Shown here piece after piece: positions 11,126-21,127 of a stretch of DNA of 64,000 bases. Made by a program: the position numbers and the translations under genes. This DNA comes from Xanthostigma xanthostigma. Its lineage: Eukaryota > Arthropoda > Insecta > Raphidioptera > Raphidiidae. Location of the stretch: assembly GCA_963575645.1 (NCBI GenBank), contig OY754465.1:3410001-3474000 (forward strand). Reading direction: 5' to 3'. Each line of letters starts with the position of its first letter. The stretch's first letter is position 1. The notes beneath the pieces were generated by a model. That model had not been told where the DNA came from and did no database searches. It saw only the letters and a list, made by a program, of their open reading frames with translations.

Positions 11126-11600
11126 TCAGTATTCGATATTAATTCTTGATACATCTAGCCGCCATTGAGGAAAATGGTCTTGACGGACAGACAAAATTAT
11201 GTTACAAGGCCCCCTATTTCTTCCCCGACTGCTTACCCAATAGGTCATATGCATAAAACTCCAAATTGGTTAAAATTTTTATTTCGAAATATATTTTAGT
11301 TCTTGATCATAACGTAATGGTTATTTTATTAATCTAATCACTGAAAAAAATACAAGTAATAAAAAAGAAATGTAGAAAATAAGCGCTATTTTCGAATTTT
11401 CAAAACGCATCGTGACGTCAGAGTATATATCAACAACAGTTTTCATGACGACTGTGTCGTCTCACAGTAAGATTATGTCAGTATTTAGAGAAAACAGCAA
11501 ATAAACTTCATTTAGAACATTGACAATTTGACATCAAGGTTGGCATGCATCGTATATCATGCCGTCACATAAGCCCGCGAACATGGCCGATTGTTTAAAG
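11126..11600. other. Non-coding stretch, no feature recognised
   Basis: A+T-rich sequence with no domain-bearing frame. A GACGACTGT phrase near 11450 recurs at 9097, perhaps a small shared repeat. Confidence 0.4.
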
Positions 11601-11753
11601 TTGATAATCATTTAAAAATGTAATATTATCATAAGAAAAAAAATATTAAATTCCACATTCAAAAATAGAAAGTTTATTAAACTTTCTATTTTTGAATGTG
11701 GAATTTAATATTTTTTTTCTTATGATAATATTACATTTTTAAATGATTATCAA
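11601..11753. repeat. Perfect 153-bp palindrome (76-bp arms, 1-bp centre)
   Basis: TTGATAATCATTTAAAAATG at 11601 is matched to the last base by the inverted copy ending at 11753, with the centre at T11677. The eight-A run on the left is matched by eight T on the right. The arms are identical by eye. Such structures are typical of recent fold-back events or an inverted-duplication breakpoint. Confidence 0.95.
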
Positions 11754-12229
11754 TTTTTTTCCGTATTATGGTTGACTAAATAATCTATTAAAAATATAAA
11801 AAAAATCATGCATATTATGACCTATTTCTTAAAATTCTTCGACTCGCACATTGCTATTAATTAAGTTGAAGAATCAAATTGTAGAAAATAATTGGAAAGT
11901 AGTAAATAAATGAAAATAGTGTCTGTTCTGACGTAATGTCGGGAAACGGATCCCTACTAATAAGTATGTTCTACTGTAGTCACGCCCTTTGAACTTCGCT
12001 ACCGTTCACCGTCGTTCCAATTAACTGTGCTTCACTTTGAGGTTATGTATAGCGGTTGTTGCGCTGGTGTCCTTCACCAAACAAGTGTCATTTATCGGTA
12101 GAACTCGAAACAGTAGGGGACAGAAATATAAACGCATTCAATTCGAAGGGATAAAGATCGTTCCGATTCCCTTTTGTTTTTTCACAAATACATTAATTAA
12201 TTAATTACGTATTTATTATGCCGGAACTT

Positions 12230-12800
12230 CACATGACTATTTGTATTTGGCAAACAATTACCAAGTGTGGACAGTCTATTTGACAAAGTGTTGGCCTTAT
12301 TTGCCTATTTGACAAATAAGGCCAATACCAAATACGCGTTACCGTGCGCTTGTCGGTTTTTCAAGGCACATCAAAGGAGTCAAATAGGCAAATACGCAAA
12401 TAAACCGTCCACACGGTGGCCATATTCAGAAGCGCACGCGCCGTGAACCTGTACGGACGTGTAGTATTTTTGTGTCTGTGCTGTGAGCGAGAACTGGAAC
12501 AATTACTATTGAAAATGAATTGGGACAATGAAACAGTGCTTAAATTCCTGGAATTTTGAACCTTGCATTCTGCTGCCAAATGTTAGTGTGTTTGTTATTT
12601 GACTGCTATGTGTGGATGGTCGTATTTGCCTCTATTTGCATGTTTGTCTTGAACGTCATATATTTTGTCAAATACAACAAACACCCAATAGCGAACACAA
12701 ATAGCCACCTTTACATAAAAACACAGATAAATTCCAAGAAAGCTTTGACTGTATACGTAAAAACACAAATGACAGCTGTTCGCGATTATTAGCTAAAATG
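12230..12800 (+). mobile_element. Candidate DNA-transposon remnant with MADF-like start
   Basis: Repeated phrases built around CTATTTGACAAA and ATTTGCCTATTTG lie on the left, and GTATTTGCCTCTATTTGCAT lies on the right. In the middle is a short frame resembling the start of a MADF/Myb-like ORF, a protein type found as second ORF in PIF/Harbinger elements. Boundaries and class are uncertain. Confidence 0.35.
12515..12559 (+). pseudogene. Truncated MADF-domain-like ORF start
   Basis: ATG opens MNWDNETVLKFLEF and then a stop. The W-x(4)-VLxFLE pattern resembles the first helix of MADF/SANT-type domains. Only 14 codons survive, so function is lost and the family call rests on a very short match. 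Confidence 0.3.
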
Positions 12801-13014
12801 TAATAGGGTTGCTATGGAAACGACATCTAAACAACAGTTGATTGGTTGTTTTTGCTTTACGACCGCCCGAACGTACGAACTTCCTGTATTGTAGCGTGTA
12901 TTCGCACCAAGGAGTAAATGTTAGACTTTCTGCCTTACAATTGGTGCCGAAAGTATGCACTTTCGATCGAGGTATGAAGAAAAAGATTTTTTTTTCGTAA
13001 TATTTTGGTTGCAT
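12793..13014. repeat. Dispersed repeat, inverted copy at 36850-37045
   Basis: Shares AATAGGGTTGCTATGGAAA, ACATCTAAACAACAGTTGAT, CGAACGTACG and AAAGTATGCACTTTCGATCG-type blocks with 36850-37045 in reverse. Both copies have an AACCCTATT phrase at an end. The open frame across it is not conserved as protein. Confidence 0.65.
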
Positions 13015-13561
13015 TTATATTGTCATTTATAAAAATCGCTTAAATTCTGAACTGGAGCACAATATAACCTTAAAATTGGCTATATTTTCCGGATAATTCA
13101 GCGAGAAAATGAAAACAGCCGATTGTATTTTACGTATAAGTATTGATTTGGTTTCGAAAACAGACGGAAAAGTATTATTTCCCTGACAAATAAAATAGAT
13201 GATGAAAGCGTTTCATCACCCCTCCAGCTGTTTGTTAATTTCTCTGACAAGTACCGTGTCTACTGTCAAAAATATGTCAAAAACTCATTCCAACATTAAA
13301 TATAGTAATATTGTTAAATGGAATTTAGTTGAAACACAAAGTTTGGTGGAATTTTGTACACAGTCATTATAAGGTAAAGCTGCCTGATACTATTTTGTGT
13401 AACCGGTATAGTCATAGAACGGTCGATTTAAGTACCTATATTTAGCTCAAGTCTTCACTGAAGCCGATTTTAATTATAATAATTATTGTTAGTTAGGATC
13501 AAAGTATATAATCCAATTTCGGCCTACTATATCTAATTGATATGTAAATAACTTTAATCTA
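13015..13561. other. Non-coding stretch, no feature recognised
   Basis: A+T-rich unique-looking sequence; no domain, tRNA or repeat boundary recognised before the Helitron that starts at about 13562. Confidence 0.5.
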
Positions 13562-14108
13562 TCTATATATATAAAAATCTCGTGTCACTGTGTTTGTTAT
13601 TGAACCCCTCCGAAACGGCTTGACCGATTTTTTTGAAATTTTTTGTGTATACTTGGTAGGTCTGAGAATAGGTCGTAGGCTATTTTTTATACCCCTAGGT
13701 GATAAGGGTGGCTTTCTCCAGAATTTTTTTTTATTTTTGGGACAAATTTTTTTTAATTTTTTTATGATTTGCCATTAAAAAATACTTATAGCCCTAAATT
13801 TTCACCGCAATAGGGTTGCAAGATGTCAATATTACGGTAATTTTTTTTGTTGGATAGCCCATTTATCGAGGAAGGCTATAGGCTATAATATAATATCACG
13901 CTACGACCAATATGAACATCAATGAAAAATGTTGAAAAATATAATTGAAAATTTGTCCGTCCGACAAAAAATTTTGAACGCTAACTCCGATTATCATGAA
14001 ATTTGGACACAACATTAATCTTGGTAAACTAAGATGAACGCGCGTATTCATGTCCCTCCACCCCATTCGTTCTTTTGCACCCGGGTGAAACCGGGCGGGA
14101 CCGCTAGT
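13562..14108 (+). mobile_element. Non-autonomous Helitron-like element
   Basis: Begins TCTATATATATAAAAATCTC and ends CACCCGGGTGAAACCGGGCG then GGACCGCTAGT, with A before and T after, as expected for Helitron insertion between A and T. Interior blocks (TTGGATAGCCCATTTATCGA, ATGAACGCGCGTATTCATGT) are shared with 6148-6897. No transposase coding remains. Confidence 0.7.
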
Positions 14109-14454
14109 ATATGTATAATAGTTTTAATGACAATACATTTTTTAAAGAAAATCCATTTTTGATAACCATTTTCTTTGTCATCGATATTTCCGTACCTGTC
14201 CCGCCACATCCACCATAAACGGCCCGTTACTCCCGCCATGCGAAATACAATATTTGACGTTGGAAAAAATTGTTAAAAGAACTTTAAACAAAATTTTGAC
14301 TGTAATTTTTTGGTGTATTTTTTCTAGTCGACTTGAATTTTTTTAAATAACTGATTATTATTAATTATGCAACGGAATAGGTAATTTTGACTTTTAGTAC
14401 TTTTCGAGTATTTTAGCAGTACTTTCAATGTTTTGTTGTAAAAAAATGTTGTGT

Positions 14455-14600
14455 TGAAATATTCAACAAAAAGAGCAAGGAGTATAGTGCAGTGTATATT
14501 TATATTTTAACTAATTTTTCTACCTGATATTTGGCTTGGTGAATTGAAAGTTAATTTTATTCGAAGGAATAAATTTGCTCCATGGCTACTATCTTCTATC
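14455..14600 (+). repeat. Dispersed repeat (AAAAAGAGCAAGGAGTAT)
   Basis: ATTCAACAAAAAGAGCAAGG followed by GGTGAATTGAAAGTTAATTT. Copies: 44520-44605 (+) and 50395-50570 (inverted), where it joins AAAATCCGACCGATGGCG. Function unknown. Confidence 0.65.
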
Positions 14601-14620
14601 TTTAATAGTATTTAAAAAGT

Positions 14621-14937
14621 GGCATATACCAACATAAAAATGATGTAAAAAAATTTATACGAACAGACAATGACATAAATAATTGTAACATCTGTAAGAA
14701 CAGTAGCGCTAAAAGAGCCGAGCGTTACAATAATACTTCAGCCCTAGTACACCACTCTGTCACCAATGACCATAATTTCAACTTTAACGAACCATCTATT
14801 CTACACAAAGAATCTAATCTATCAAAAAGATTATTTTTAGAAATGATTTACATAAAAGAAATACTAACAGCATAAACAAAAGATCGGACATAGAAGGGTT
14901 AAATCATATATATCGCACTATAACTAACAAAATTTGA
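14621..14937 (+). pseudogene. Penelope-like element C-terminal coding remnant (GIY-YIG region)
   Basis: The frame from 14630 reads QHKNDVKKF, then NICKNSSAKRAERYNNTSA, HHSVTNDHNFNFNEPSILH, SNLSKRLFLEMIYIKE. After a frameshift near 14863 it continues INKRSDIEGLNHIYRTITNK and stops. The order and residues (QHxxD, HxxTxDHxFxF, KRLxxEMIxIK, IN+RxDxExLNxxY) match the end of PLE polyproteins after the GIY-YIG endonuclease. The reverse transcriptase is absent, so this is a 5'-truncated, frameshifted copy. The LTR-like segment at 15300-15420 follows it. Confidence 0.75.
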
Positions 14938-15299
14938 CAATACATAACAGGCAATCAGCACCGACCATCTAGATACAATGTTTTAATCACAATTTGATCA
15001 GTATCAAATATCAGTCCACAGAAACTGCGTTTTGGTTATATATTTTCAGACAAATATTTCAATAAATTTTTTACTGCGTGACATTTTTATGAAAATTTAA
15101 TAATTTTTTTAATGGTTTTTTATAATAAGATGTTCATAATAATATGTTTTAACTCATAATAATATGATTATGTATGTTGTTTTAACAATTTACCACCTTT
15201 CGACCAGCTTGAGGTATGTAATAGGTTTTTCACTATTATATAGTAGCTCTAATAAAAAACTTATTGTAACTGTTAGATATAATATTATGATCTAAACTA

Positions 15300-15420
15300 T
15301 AAACATATATACATGTTCATAGGCCCTGAAGATGAAAATAAATTTTTCGAAACGTTGGCCACTAGCGAAACATTGGTAAAGCTTATTTATTTATGATCCT
15401 CAACCAAAACCTGCCTTCAT
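15300..15420 (+). repeat. PLE-type terminal segment with structured motif
   Basis: Contains CCTGAAGATGAAAATAAATT then TTTCGAAACGTTGGCC, i.e. CTGAAGA, T, GAAAA/TTTTC hairpin, GAAACG. An inverted copy lies at 51533-51655 and a fragment at 46537-46590. Position after the PLE coding remnant supports identification as its 3' terminal repeat. Confidence 0.7.
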
Positions 15421-15978
15421 CGTATAATAGTAAAACAGGCAAAATCAATGTATAAGAATACGTTAGAGATTCGTCGGCATTTAGCACAGAAAAGAATCTC
15501 GAACGAGATTCTTCGATTCGGTGAATATGGGCATAAGAGTTTTTATGCTTTGACGCACCTGAGTGTTATTTTACAACAATACGAAAGAGAGAAATGAGTT
15601 TTAGAGAGAGAAACCTGCCTAATGAGAACATCGTGTAGTATTTCCCGGGGCATTATTGGATAGTGACAACATTACTCCGCGGAAATTAATATTAAAGTTA
15701 GACACATGTGAAATTGAGCCACTGAAACGTGCTGGTATCTGTTTATTTTCCATGTGTTCTACAAATGTAAAACAAACAGTTTTGAGTTTGGAGATAATTT
15801 CTATACATTTATTCAAGCATAGAAATGTAAAATGTTCGTACATTATTGTTTGAAACATGCATATTGAAAATACTGTAGCTAAGAGCTCATGTTCAAATCA
15901 AGAATTTTTCAGATCAGGTCATATTTAGTTTATAAATAAATAAACAAACGAAAAAAATATTTTTTTAAACAAGCTTTT
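15421..15978. other. Non-coding stretch, no feature recognised
   Basis: Two overlapping open frames on opposite strands near 15619-15858 show no recognisable protein family. No repeat boundary can be given. Confidence 0.45.
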
Positions 15979-16239
15979 ATTAGTTGTTAATAAAAAAGAA
16001 CTAAAAAATTAAAAATAATTTTATTCCGATTGGAAATAATGAATTTTATACATACTTATCATAGTCTCAAGTTTTCAAATAAAAGCGTGTTACACCCTCT
16101 TTTTTTTCTCGCGCTATTGAAATTTATCACGCTTTAATTTGAAAACTTGAGACTGTGATAAGTACGTATAAAATGGCTTATTTCTAATCGGAATAAAATT
16201 ATTTTTAACTTTTTAGTTCTTTTTTATAGACAACTAATA
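15979..16239. mobile_element. Fold-back MITE-like element
   Basis: TATTAGTTGTTAATAAAAAA on the left is mirrored by TTTTATAGACAACTAATA on the right, through AATAATTTTATTCCGATTGG and CTCAAGTTTTCAAATAAAAG. Arms are about 115 bp, with a short loop around 16100-16125. No coding. Confidence 0.85.
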
Positions 16240-16430
16240 GCCTAGTCAAGAACAGCTGAGAAAAATAGATCCAAGTATCGTAAAAATATGTGCAATAGCT
16301 TATTCGATCCGGAAAAATATTCCGAAAAAGGCGTTTTTTTTATTTTTTTCGCCGGCAAAAATTGCAATTTTTATTAAAAAAAAAAACGAAAAGACAAAAA
16401 AAAACGAGTGTGCTTTAGACCACACGATTG
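16240..16430. repeat. Dispersed repeat, inverted copy at 62330-62490
   Basis: Shares the CTAGTCAAGAAC, ATCCAAGT, AGCTTATTCGAT, AAATATTCCGAAAAA and TTCGCCGGCAAAAATTGCAA blocks with 62330-62490 in reverse. No coding. Confidence 0.65.
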
Positions 16431-16739
16431 AAGTAAAACTTCTCCCTGCCATAATTTGTTATTATTCACCCGAAAATTCGCAAAATATGAACTTTAAAAT
16501 GATTTTACATTTTTATTTACTTTAAACGTAGAATATTTTATGTATTGAACATAATATAAATTTATAAATTTGTTCAAGAACGAAATGAACAGTCTAATGT
16601 AAGAAGAAAGAAATATAAACATAAAGATAATGAAAACAAAAGTAATGCATTGCAATTTTTTAACTCTCGTTGGATTTTAAGCGTAAATCTTTATGAAATA
16701 TTATTTAAAGTAGGTTTACAAAACTTTTTTCTGTCACCC

Positions 16740-17350
16740 GATAGCGCCACTGGCAAGTAAAGTATGTGTCATTCTATTAGTACTGCTTATATTTTCGGCC
16801 ACCTGATGGCGCCACTAGCCAGTGAAGTATTTGTAATTCTCTTTCTATCTTCACTAACTTATGTCTCTCTCTCAACTTTCGTTCGCCTCGCCCGATCACA
16901 CTTCCGTAAATCTCTCGTCAGGCATTCACTAGCTTACTCCCCAAGTAAAGAAGTTTTACTTCAAAAAGGCCCCTCAGATTTTTGGCAATTATAGCTATTT
17001 GAACGTCACCAGAAATTGGTGATTACTCTGTATTTTTGCAAAGTATCTTCAACTTTATAGTATTTGTTTCGGCCAACTAATGGCGCCATTAGCCAGTGAA
17101 GTATTTGTCATCCTCTTTCTATTTTAACTAACTTATATCTCCCTCTCAACTTTGTTTCGCCTCGCCCGATCATTCTTTCCGTAAATTTCTCGTCAACCAT
17201 TCACCAGCTTACTCCCCAAGTCAAGCGTGCGTAAAGAAGTTTTATTTCAAAAAGACCCCTCAGATTTTTGGCAATTATAGCTATTTGAACGTCACCAGAA
17301 ATTAATGATTACTCGGTATTTGTGCAAAGTATCTTCAACTTTAAGTTGTA
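16740..17350 (+). repeat. Direct tandem duplication, unit about 285 bp
   Basis: CACCTGATGGCGCCACTAGC at about 16800 and CAACTAATGGCGCCATTAGC at about 17075 each begin a block running through GCCAGTGAAGTATTTGT, CGCCTCGCCCGATCA, CTTACTCCCCAAGT, AGATTTTTGGCAATTATAGC and GCAAAGTATCTTCAACTTT. A partial third start (CCCGATAGCGCCACTGG) precedes at 16738. The 76-codon open frame across the first copy is not conserved in the second. Confidence 0.85.
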
Positions 17351-17734
17351 ACAAATTCTATGCATTCCTATATCCATTGAATAAGGCCGAGTGTCAATAA
17401 TTCCGTTTTAATTGCTGCAATACCAAACAGAATACCTACCATCGAGTAAAAGCAATCCTTGTATTGCTTTGATCTGTCTAAGTGCTGTATTTCCCTTCTT
17501 ATAAAACAGAACAGTTGGTCTATATAGAACGCGCAATTTAAATCGAATTAAACTAGATTCAATTAGTTTGGACATAGTTTGTATATGTATGTATGTCCAG
17601 GGCAATGGATTTTATCTGATTTGGCTCATTTATGTTTCGATTAAACATTAGACAGACTATGCGTGTGCTATGTGGCTCCAATAAATAAGTAATTGTTTAA
17701 ATAAACAGGCCAACACAACTCAGCTATTATACAA
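17351..17734. other. Non-coding stretch with one unexplained minus-strand frame
   Basis: A 65-codon minus-strand frame (17408-17605) contains RFKLRVLYRPTVLFYKK and ALRQIKAIQG; its composition hints at a retroelement remnant but I cannot match it to a domain. Otherwise nothing is recognised. Confidence 0.35.
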
Positions 17735-17815
17735 AATTCAAATCTTTGCTTAACGTCTGAATAGAACTCTTCAAATAAATAAAAACAGTTGTGTGGTTTT
17801 AAGAAACCACGACGC

Positions 17816-18135
17816 AAGTGAAACTTTTATTGGATTGTAGGCGTTGGATTGTAGACACTTATCCATTACGATTAATTATAAACAGCAATATTCACATGAA
17901 TACACGAATAAAAACATGTAAACACTGTACAGCACTTGCCCGCATGACAGACTGACTATGTGTTATACATACTGCACGGTCAGCTGATGCTAACCATGGG
18001 CGCCGCCATATTGGCCTTGGCTGCTCTACCGAGCGCCTACTCCTTTCACTTTACCCCTACTCCGCGGCCGCCTGTAATGCGACATGCAACAGACGACCAA
18101 AAAAATTCGGGGCTATAGAATAAAAGTTTCACTTT
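17816..18135. mobile_element. MITE-like element with AAGTGAAACTTTTA termini
   Basis: Starts AAGTGAAACTTTTATTGG and ends AATAAAAGTTTCACTT, forming inverted termini of about 14 bp. The interior has a GC-rich block (GGGCGCCGCCATATTGGCC, then CCGCGGCCGCCTG) that stands out from the A+T-rich surroundings. No coding is supported. Confidence 0.7.
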
Positions 18136-18372
18136 AAAATTGTCGACCAATTTTTTTCAGACAATATATTGACAAAAATAAAATTATAAATCAATAAACT
18201 TCTGCGTTCTATTATAAAATAAGTAGATTTTACTAATTATTTTTTTATATTTTTAGATATTTCTGAAGAAGATCTAAACCCAGCTCGATACGGCATATAT
18301 TGTTTTATTGATTTATAATTTTATTTTTGTCAATATATTGTCTGAAAAAAATTGGTCGACAATTTTATTTAT
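18136..18372. repeat. TCGACC-repeat family copy (candidate PLE derivative), symmetric
   Basis: AAAATTGTCGACCAATTTTT at 18136 is inverted at 18347-18366, with about 62-bp arms continuing through ACAATATATTGACAAAAATA. The middle holds TTTCTGAAGAAGATCTAAAC and a degraded GAAAC side. Other copies: 17735-17785, 22425-22512, 26094-26350, 49585-49826, 51674-51930, 52325-52400, 54226-54480, 55875-55990, 62549-62820. Confidence 0.75.
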
Positions 18373-18530
18373 TATACAAAATTTTTCGTATTGTAACTGG
18401 AGGCGACAACAATACGCACATTGTTGTCGGAACCGCGTAGAAGAATGCAGACGCTTCGATAATGTTTCAGAATGCAACTGAAGGGCTATATAGGTAAGCG
18501 GAGCAGCAACCCTATATCTCCGGAGATATA

Positions 18531-19148
18531 CAGTGTAAACTCTTTATAACGAAACTCAAGGGACCGAGCATTTTTTATCGTTATAGAGAGTTACCGTTAT
18601 ATGGAGTGAAGAAAGAAAAGCAACCAAATTAACAATAATCTTCAATGTACTGTATAATCTCTTTATAACGAATTTTAAGGGACCGAACATTTTTTTCGTT
18701 ATAAAGAATTTTCGTTATATGGAGGGAAGAAAGAAAAATAACCAATTTTCACAAAATTAATTTATTCCAAACACATATACCTATAGTTTGTTAAATTTGC
18801 CTGACGTTTTTCGCTATGCCAATATTTGTTTTGTGTTTTAAGTATCTAATGCATGCCTTGGGATGTGGTGGAATAATCTTTATTAAATAATAGGAATTTT
18901 TCGATAAGTTTGGCGTCATCAAGTGCTTGTTGAATAGATGGTGATGGTTCAGAATGGTCCTCTTTATGTCTGTAAACATTTGCTGACGCCTAAATATGAA
19001 CATATTTCTTCGTAATAGAGAATGGCTGTTGCGTTATAAAGAGGTTATTAATGTATAGGTTTTAAGGTAAACCAACCAAATCGTAAAAATTTCGATTTTA
19101 TAGGGAGTTTTTCGTTATAACGAAGGACGTTATAAAGAGTTTACACTG
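18531..19148 (-). mobile_element. pogo/Tigger-like element with TA target duplication
   Basis: CAGTGTAAACTCTTTATAAC begins at 18531 and its inverse ends at 19148 (TATAAAGAGTTTACACTG), with TA on each side. The left end is partly duplicated (second start near 18650). A transposase C-terminal remnant lies inside on the minus strand. TA duplication and termini fit the pogo branch of Tc1/mariner. Confidence 0.8.
18780..18989 (-). pseudogene. pogo-like transposase C-terminal remnant
   Basis: A minus-strand frame reads SIQQALDDAKLIEKFLLFNK, then after an in-frame stop ILKTQNKYWHSEKRQANLTN. The arrangement (acidic linker, Ala/Leu-rich helix, then KRQANLTNY) resembles the C-terminus of pogo/Tigger transposases, which often end KQTxITDFF. 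The DDE catalytic part is missing; it is an inactive fragment inside 18531-19148. Confidence 0.6.
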
Positions 19149-19572
19149 TAGTTAATTTTGACTGTTTAATTTTTTTTACATTTTTAACCGCCAACCCTTC
19201 TAAACAAATCGAAATACGAATCGATTTAGCGAGCTTTTTTCTATAATATTATACATTGTAACGTTTAACCTGACTAGCAAGAGTGAATCGGCGCGAAGTC
19301 GTGGTCTTAAAGTATGTATGTCGTCCACGACTAGAGGACATGACAACCAAAACAGAAGAATTAAATAATGAGGTATAAAATCAACAAACAATACCAAAAA
19401 CCTAACACTAGACTGGTAATCAAGGGTAAAGAATTTGAATGTAAAATACTGTCAGATCTTCAACTAGAAAATGGGCGCCAGGACAGTAAGATCTAACAGA
19501 GCACAACCTCCGTGTCCAAAAGAGGTGGCAGAAAAATTCAACCAATGATCACAGTAAATTTGTTTTTTTTTA
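19149..19572. other. Non-coding stretch, no feature recognised
   Basis: Phrases such as GAATCGATTTAGCGAGCTTT resemble the repeat around 22280-22335. No gene is seen. Confidence 0.4.
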
Positions 19573-20190
19573 AGTGAAAACTTCTTTAGCGGCGTTGTAC
19601 ACTTTTTTTTTGTAATGGGTAAAAAATGTTAAACTCGCGTCAGGCGTCAGGACAAATGAGAACTGGGTAAGCGAGAAAACGCTCTAAGTGAGAGTAATTG
19701 CTAGGTACCGTGTGGTTTATTACTGTTAGTATGTTATGCCACTACACCGACAGCAATCGGTGGCCGAGCGGTCTAAGGCGCTAGTCTTCGCTGACGTCAA
19801 CTCTCGGCATCACGGGTCGTGGGTTCTAATCCCGCCCACGCCGAAAAAAAAGATTGATTTTGTCGGCAAATTTTTGACAATAAATCGAACTAAAAAGTGG
19901 AAAATAAATATAGTTTAAAGAAAACTAAAAAACACGTTTTATATCAAACTAAAAAGTGAAAAATTAATACAGTTTAAAAAAAACTCTAAAAAACACGCTT
20001 TATATCGAACTAAAAAGTAAAAAATAATTTTTGAAGTGAAAACTTCTTTAGCGGCGTTGTACACTTTTTTTGTAATGGGCAAAAAATGTTAAACTCGCGT
20101 CAGGACACGTGACCTGATCGAAAATTCGTAAGACGTTAATATTCAAGTTTTCACTTCTGCGGCACTCCCGGAGTGCAACCCGTGTGTTTT
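19573..20190. mobile_element. AAGTGAAAACTTCTTTAGCG repeat element with tRNA-like insert
   Basis: AAGTGAAAACTTCTTTAGCG occurs at about 19575 and again at 20036, each followed by TAATGGGTAAAAAATGTTAA-type sequence. The right end reads CAAGTTTTCACTTCTGCGGC then ACTCCCGGAGTGCAA. Another copy is 32683-32945. The segment between the two starts holds the tRNA-like sequence and short AACTAAAAAGT repeats. Confidence 0.6.
19754..19843 (+). repeat. tRNA-Leu/Ser-like sequence (degenerate), copy 1
   Basis: TGGCCGAGCGGTCTAAGGC is a class-II (Leu/Ser) D arm and GGGTTCTAATCCC a T arm, followed by an A-rich tract. The anticodon stem does not form cleanly around TCTTCGCTGAC and the acceptor ends do not pair fully. 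Two further copies lie at 34784-34877 and 43944-44037, so it is a dispersed tRNA-derived repeat rather than a tRNA gene. Confidence 0.6.
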
Positions 20191-20456
20191 TTTTACATGC
20201 ACTATAATGCAAATATTTACGACACCGACAAGCACAATAAAATCAAAACAATACCCACAAGGGTGAATGGATTCCCAGGAAATAAATAAAACAAATAATC
20301 AACAATAAAGGAATAACGAAATAAAATAAGATACGCTATCCCAGACAACGCAGTACGTCACTGACCTACTGATTAAAACAAATGACAACAATCAACAATA
20401 AGAATCTGTAAAAATGCCAATTCTGGCTAACGGAGAAAGATAAATAGTCCAGAAAA
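20191..20456. other. Non-coding spacer
   Basis: A-rich sequence with no recognised feature between the AAGTGAAAAC element and the mobile unit at 20457. Confidence 0.5.
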
Positions 20457-21127
20457 AAATTGGTTGTCTGTAAAGTCGGTTTACGGACGATAGTTTTACG
20501 TGATAACGTATTCCGTAATACATAACCTAAACCTCCCAAAATTTGGTTTCAATCCGCTTATCCTTGGTGTCGGAATGATAAGAAATGTCAAAAGTGACGT
20601 TTGCAACTGTCAAAGTATTATGTTCTCATAATAATTAGTTATTCCAATACTTAACATAGAAGGCGTTGCATTTCACAAAATACTAATGTCAAAAAATTGA
20701 ATTAAACATTAGAAATGCAGCCGTTTTCATGTTAAGACAAGACATACGTTATCTTCTAATTTCCATGTACGGCAAACAAAGACGACCGACCGCGTCGCGC
20801 CATGCATTAGACAACATTGCATTTATACAGCTATTTTTCTATATAAATTTGTATAAAAAAACTGTTTAGGCAAATTCTGTTATACGAAATCTATGTAAAA
20901 TGTTCTCCTCTTTCGTTTAAGACTGGTTTCAAACCGATCTGATTTAAATTGAGCGAGAAATTAGCAAAAAGCACGCACAGGGTCAGGCGGAACGTTACGC
21001 GTTACGCGTTACGAACGTTAGGAAAGTTAGGATTTAGGAACGTTACACTTTTTCGTGCATGCAGCCGGTGTTTTATCAATTTATAAGATTGGTGATTCAT
21101 CAATTTATAAGACGTTATCACGTCAAA
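20457..21127 (+). mobile_element. Single mobile unit, mosaic copy
   Basis: Starts AAAAATTGGTTGTCTG and ends GACGTTATCACGTCAAAAA like the bracketing units. Its interior (CCAAAATTTGGTTTCAATCC to GCGAGAAATTAGCAAAAAGC) is homologous to 9541-9966 and differs from the interior of the copies at 76 and 7193. The copy at 54489-55070 has the same mosaic in reverse. Confidence 0.8.

Noticed and set aside
18240-18290. Complete hammerhead ribozyme
   Set aside because: In this copy the GAAAC side is degraded and stems I and III cannot be drawn; only the general motif likeness is retained as a finding.
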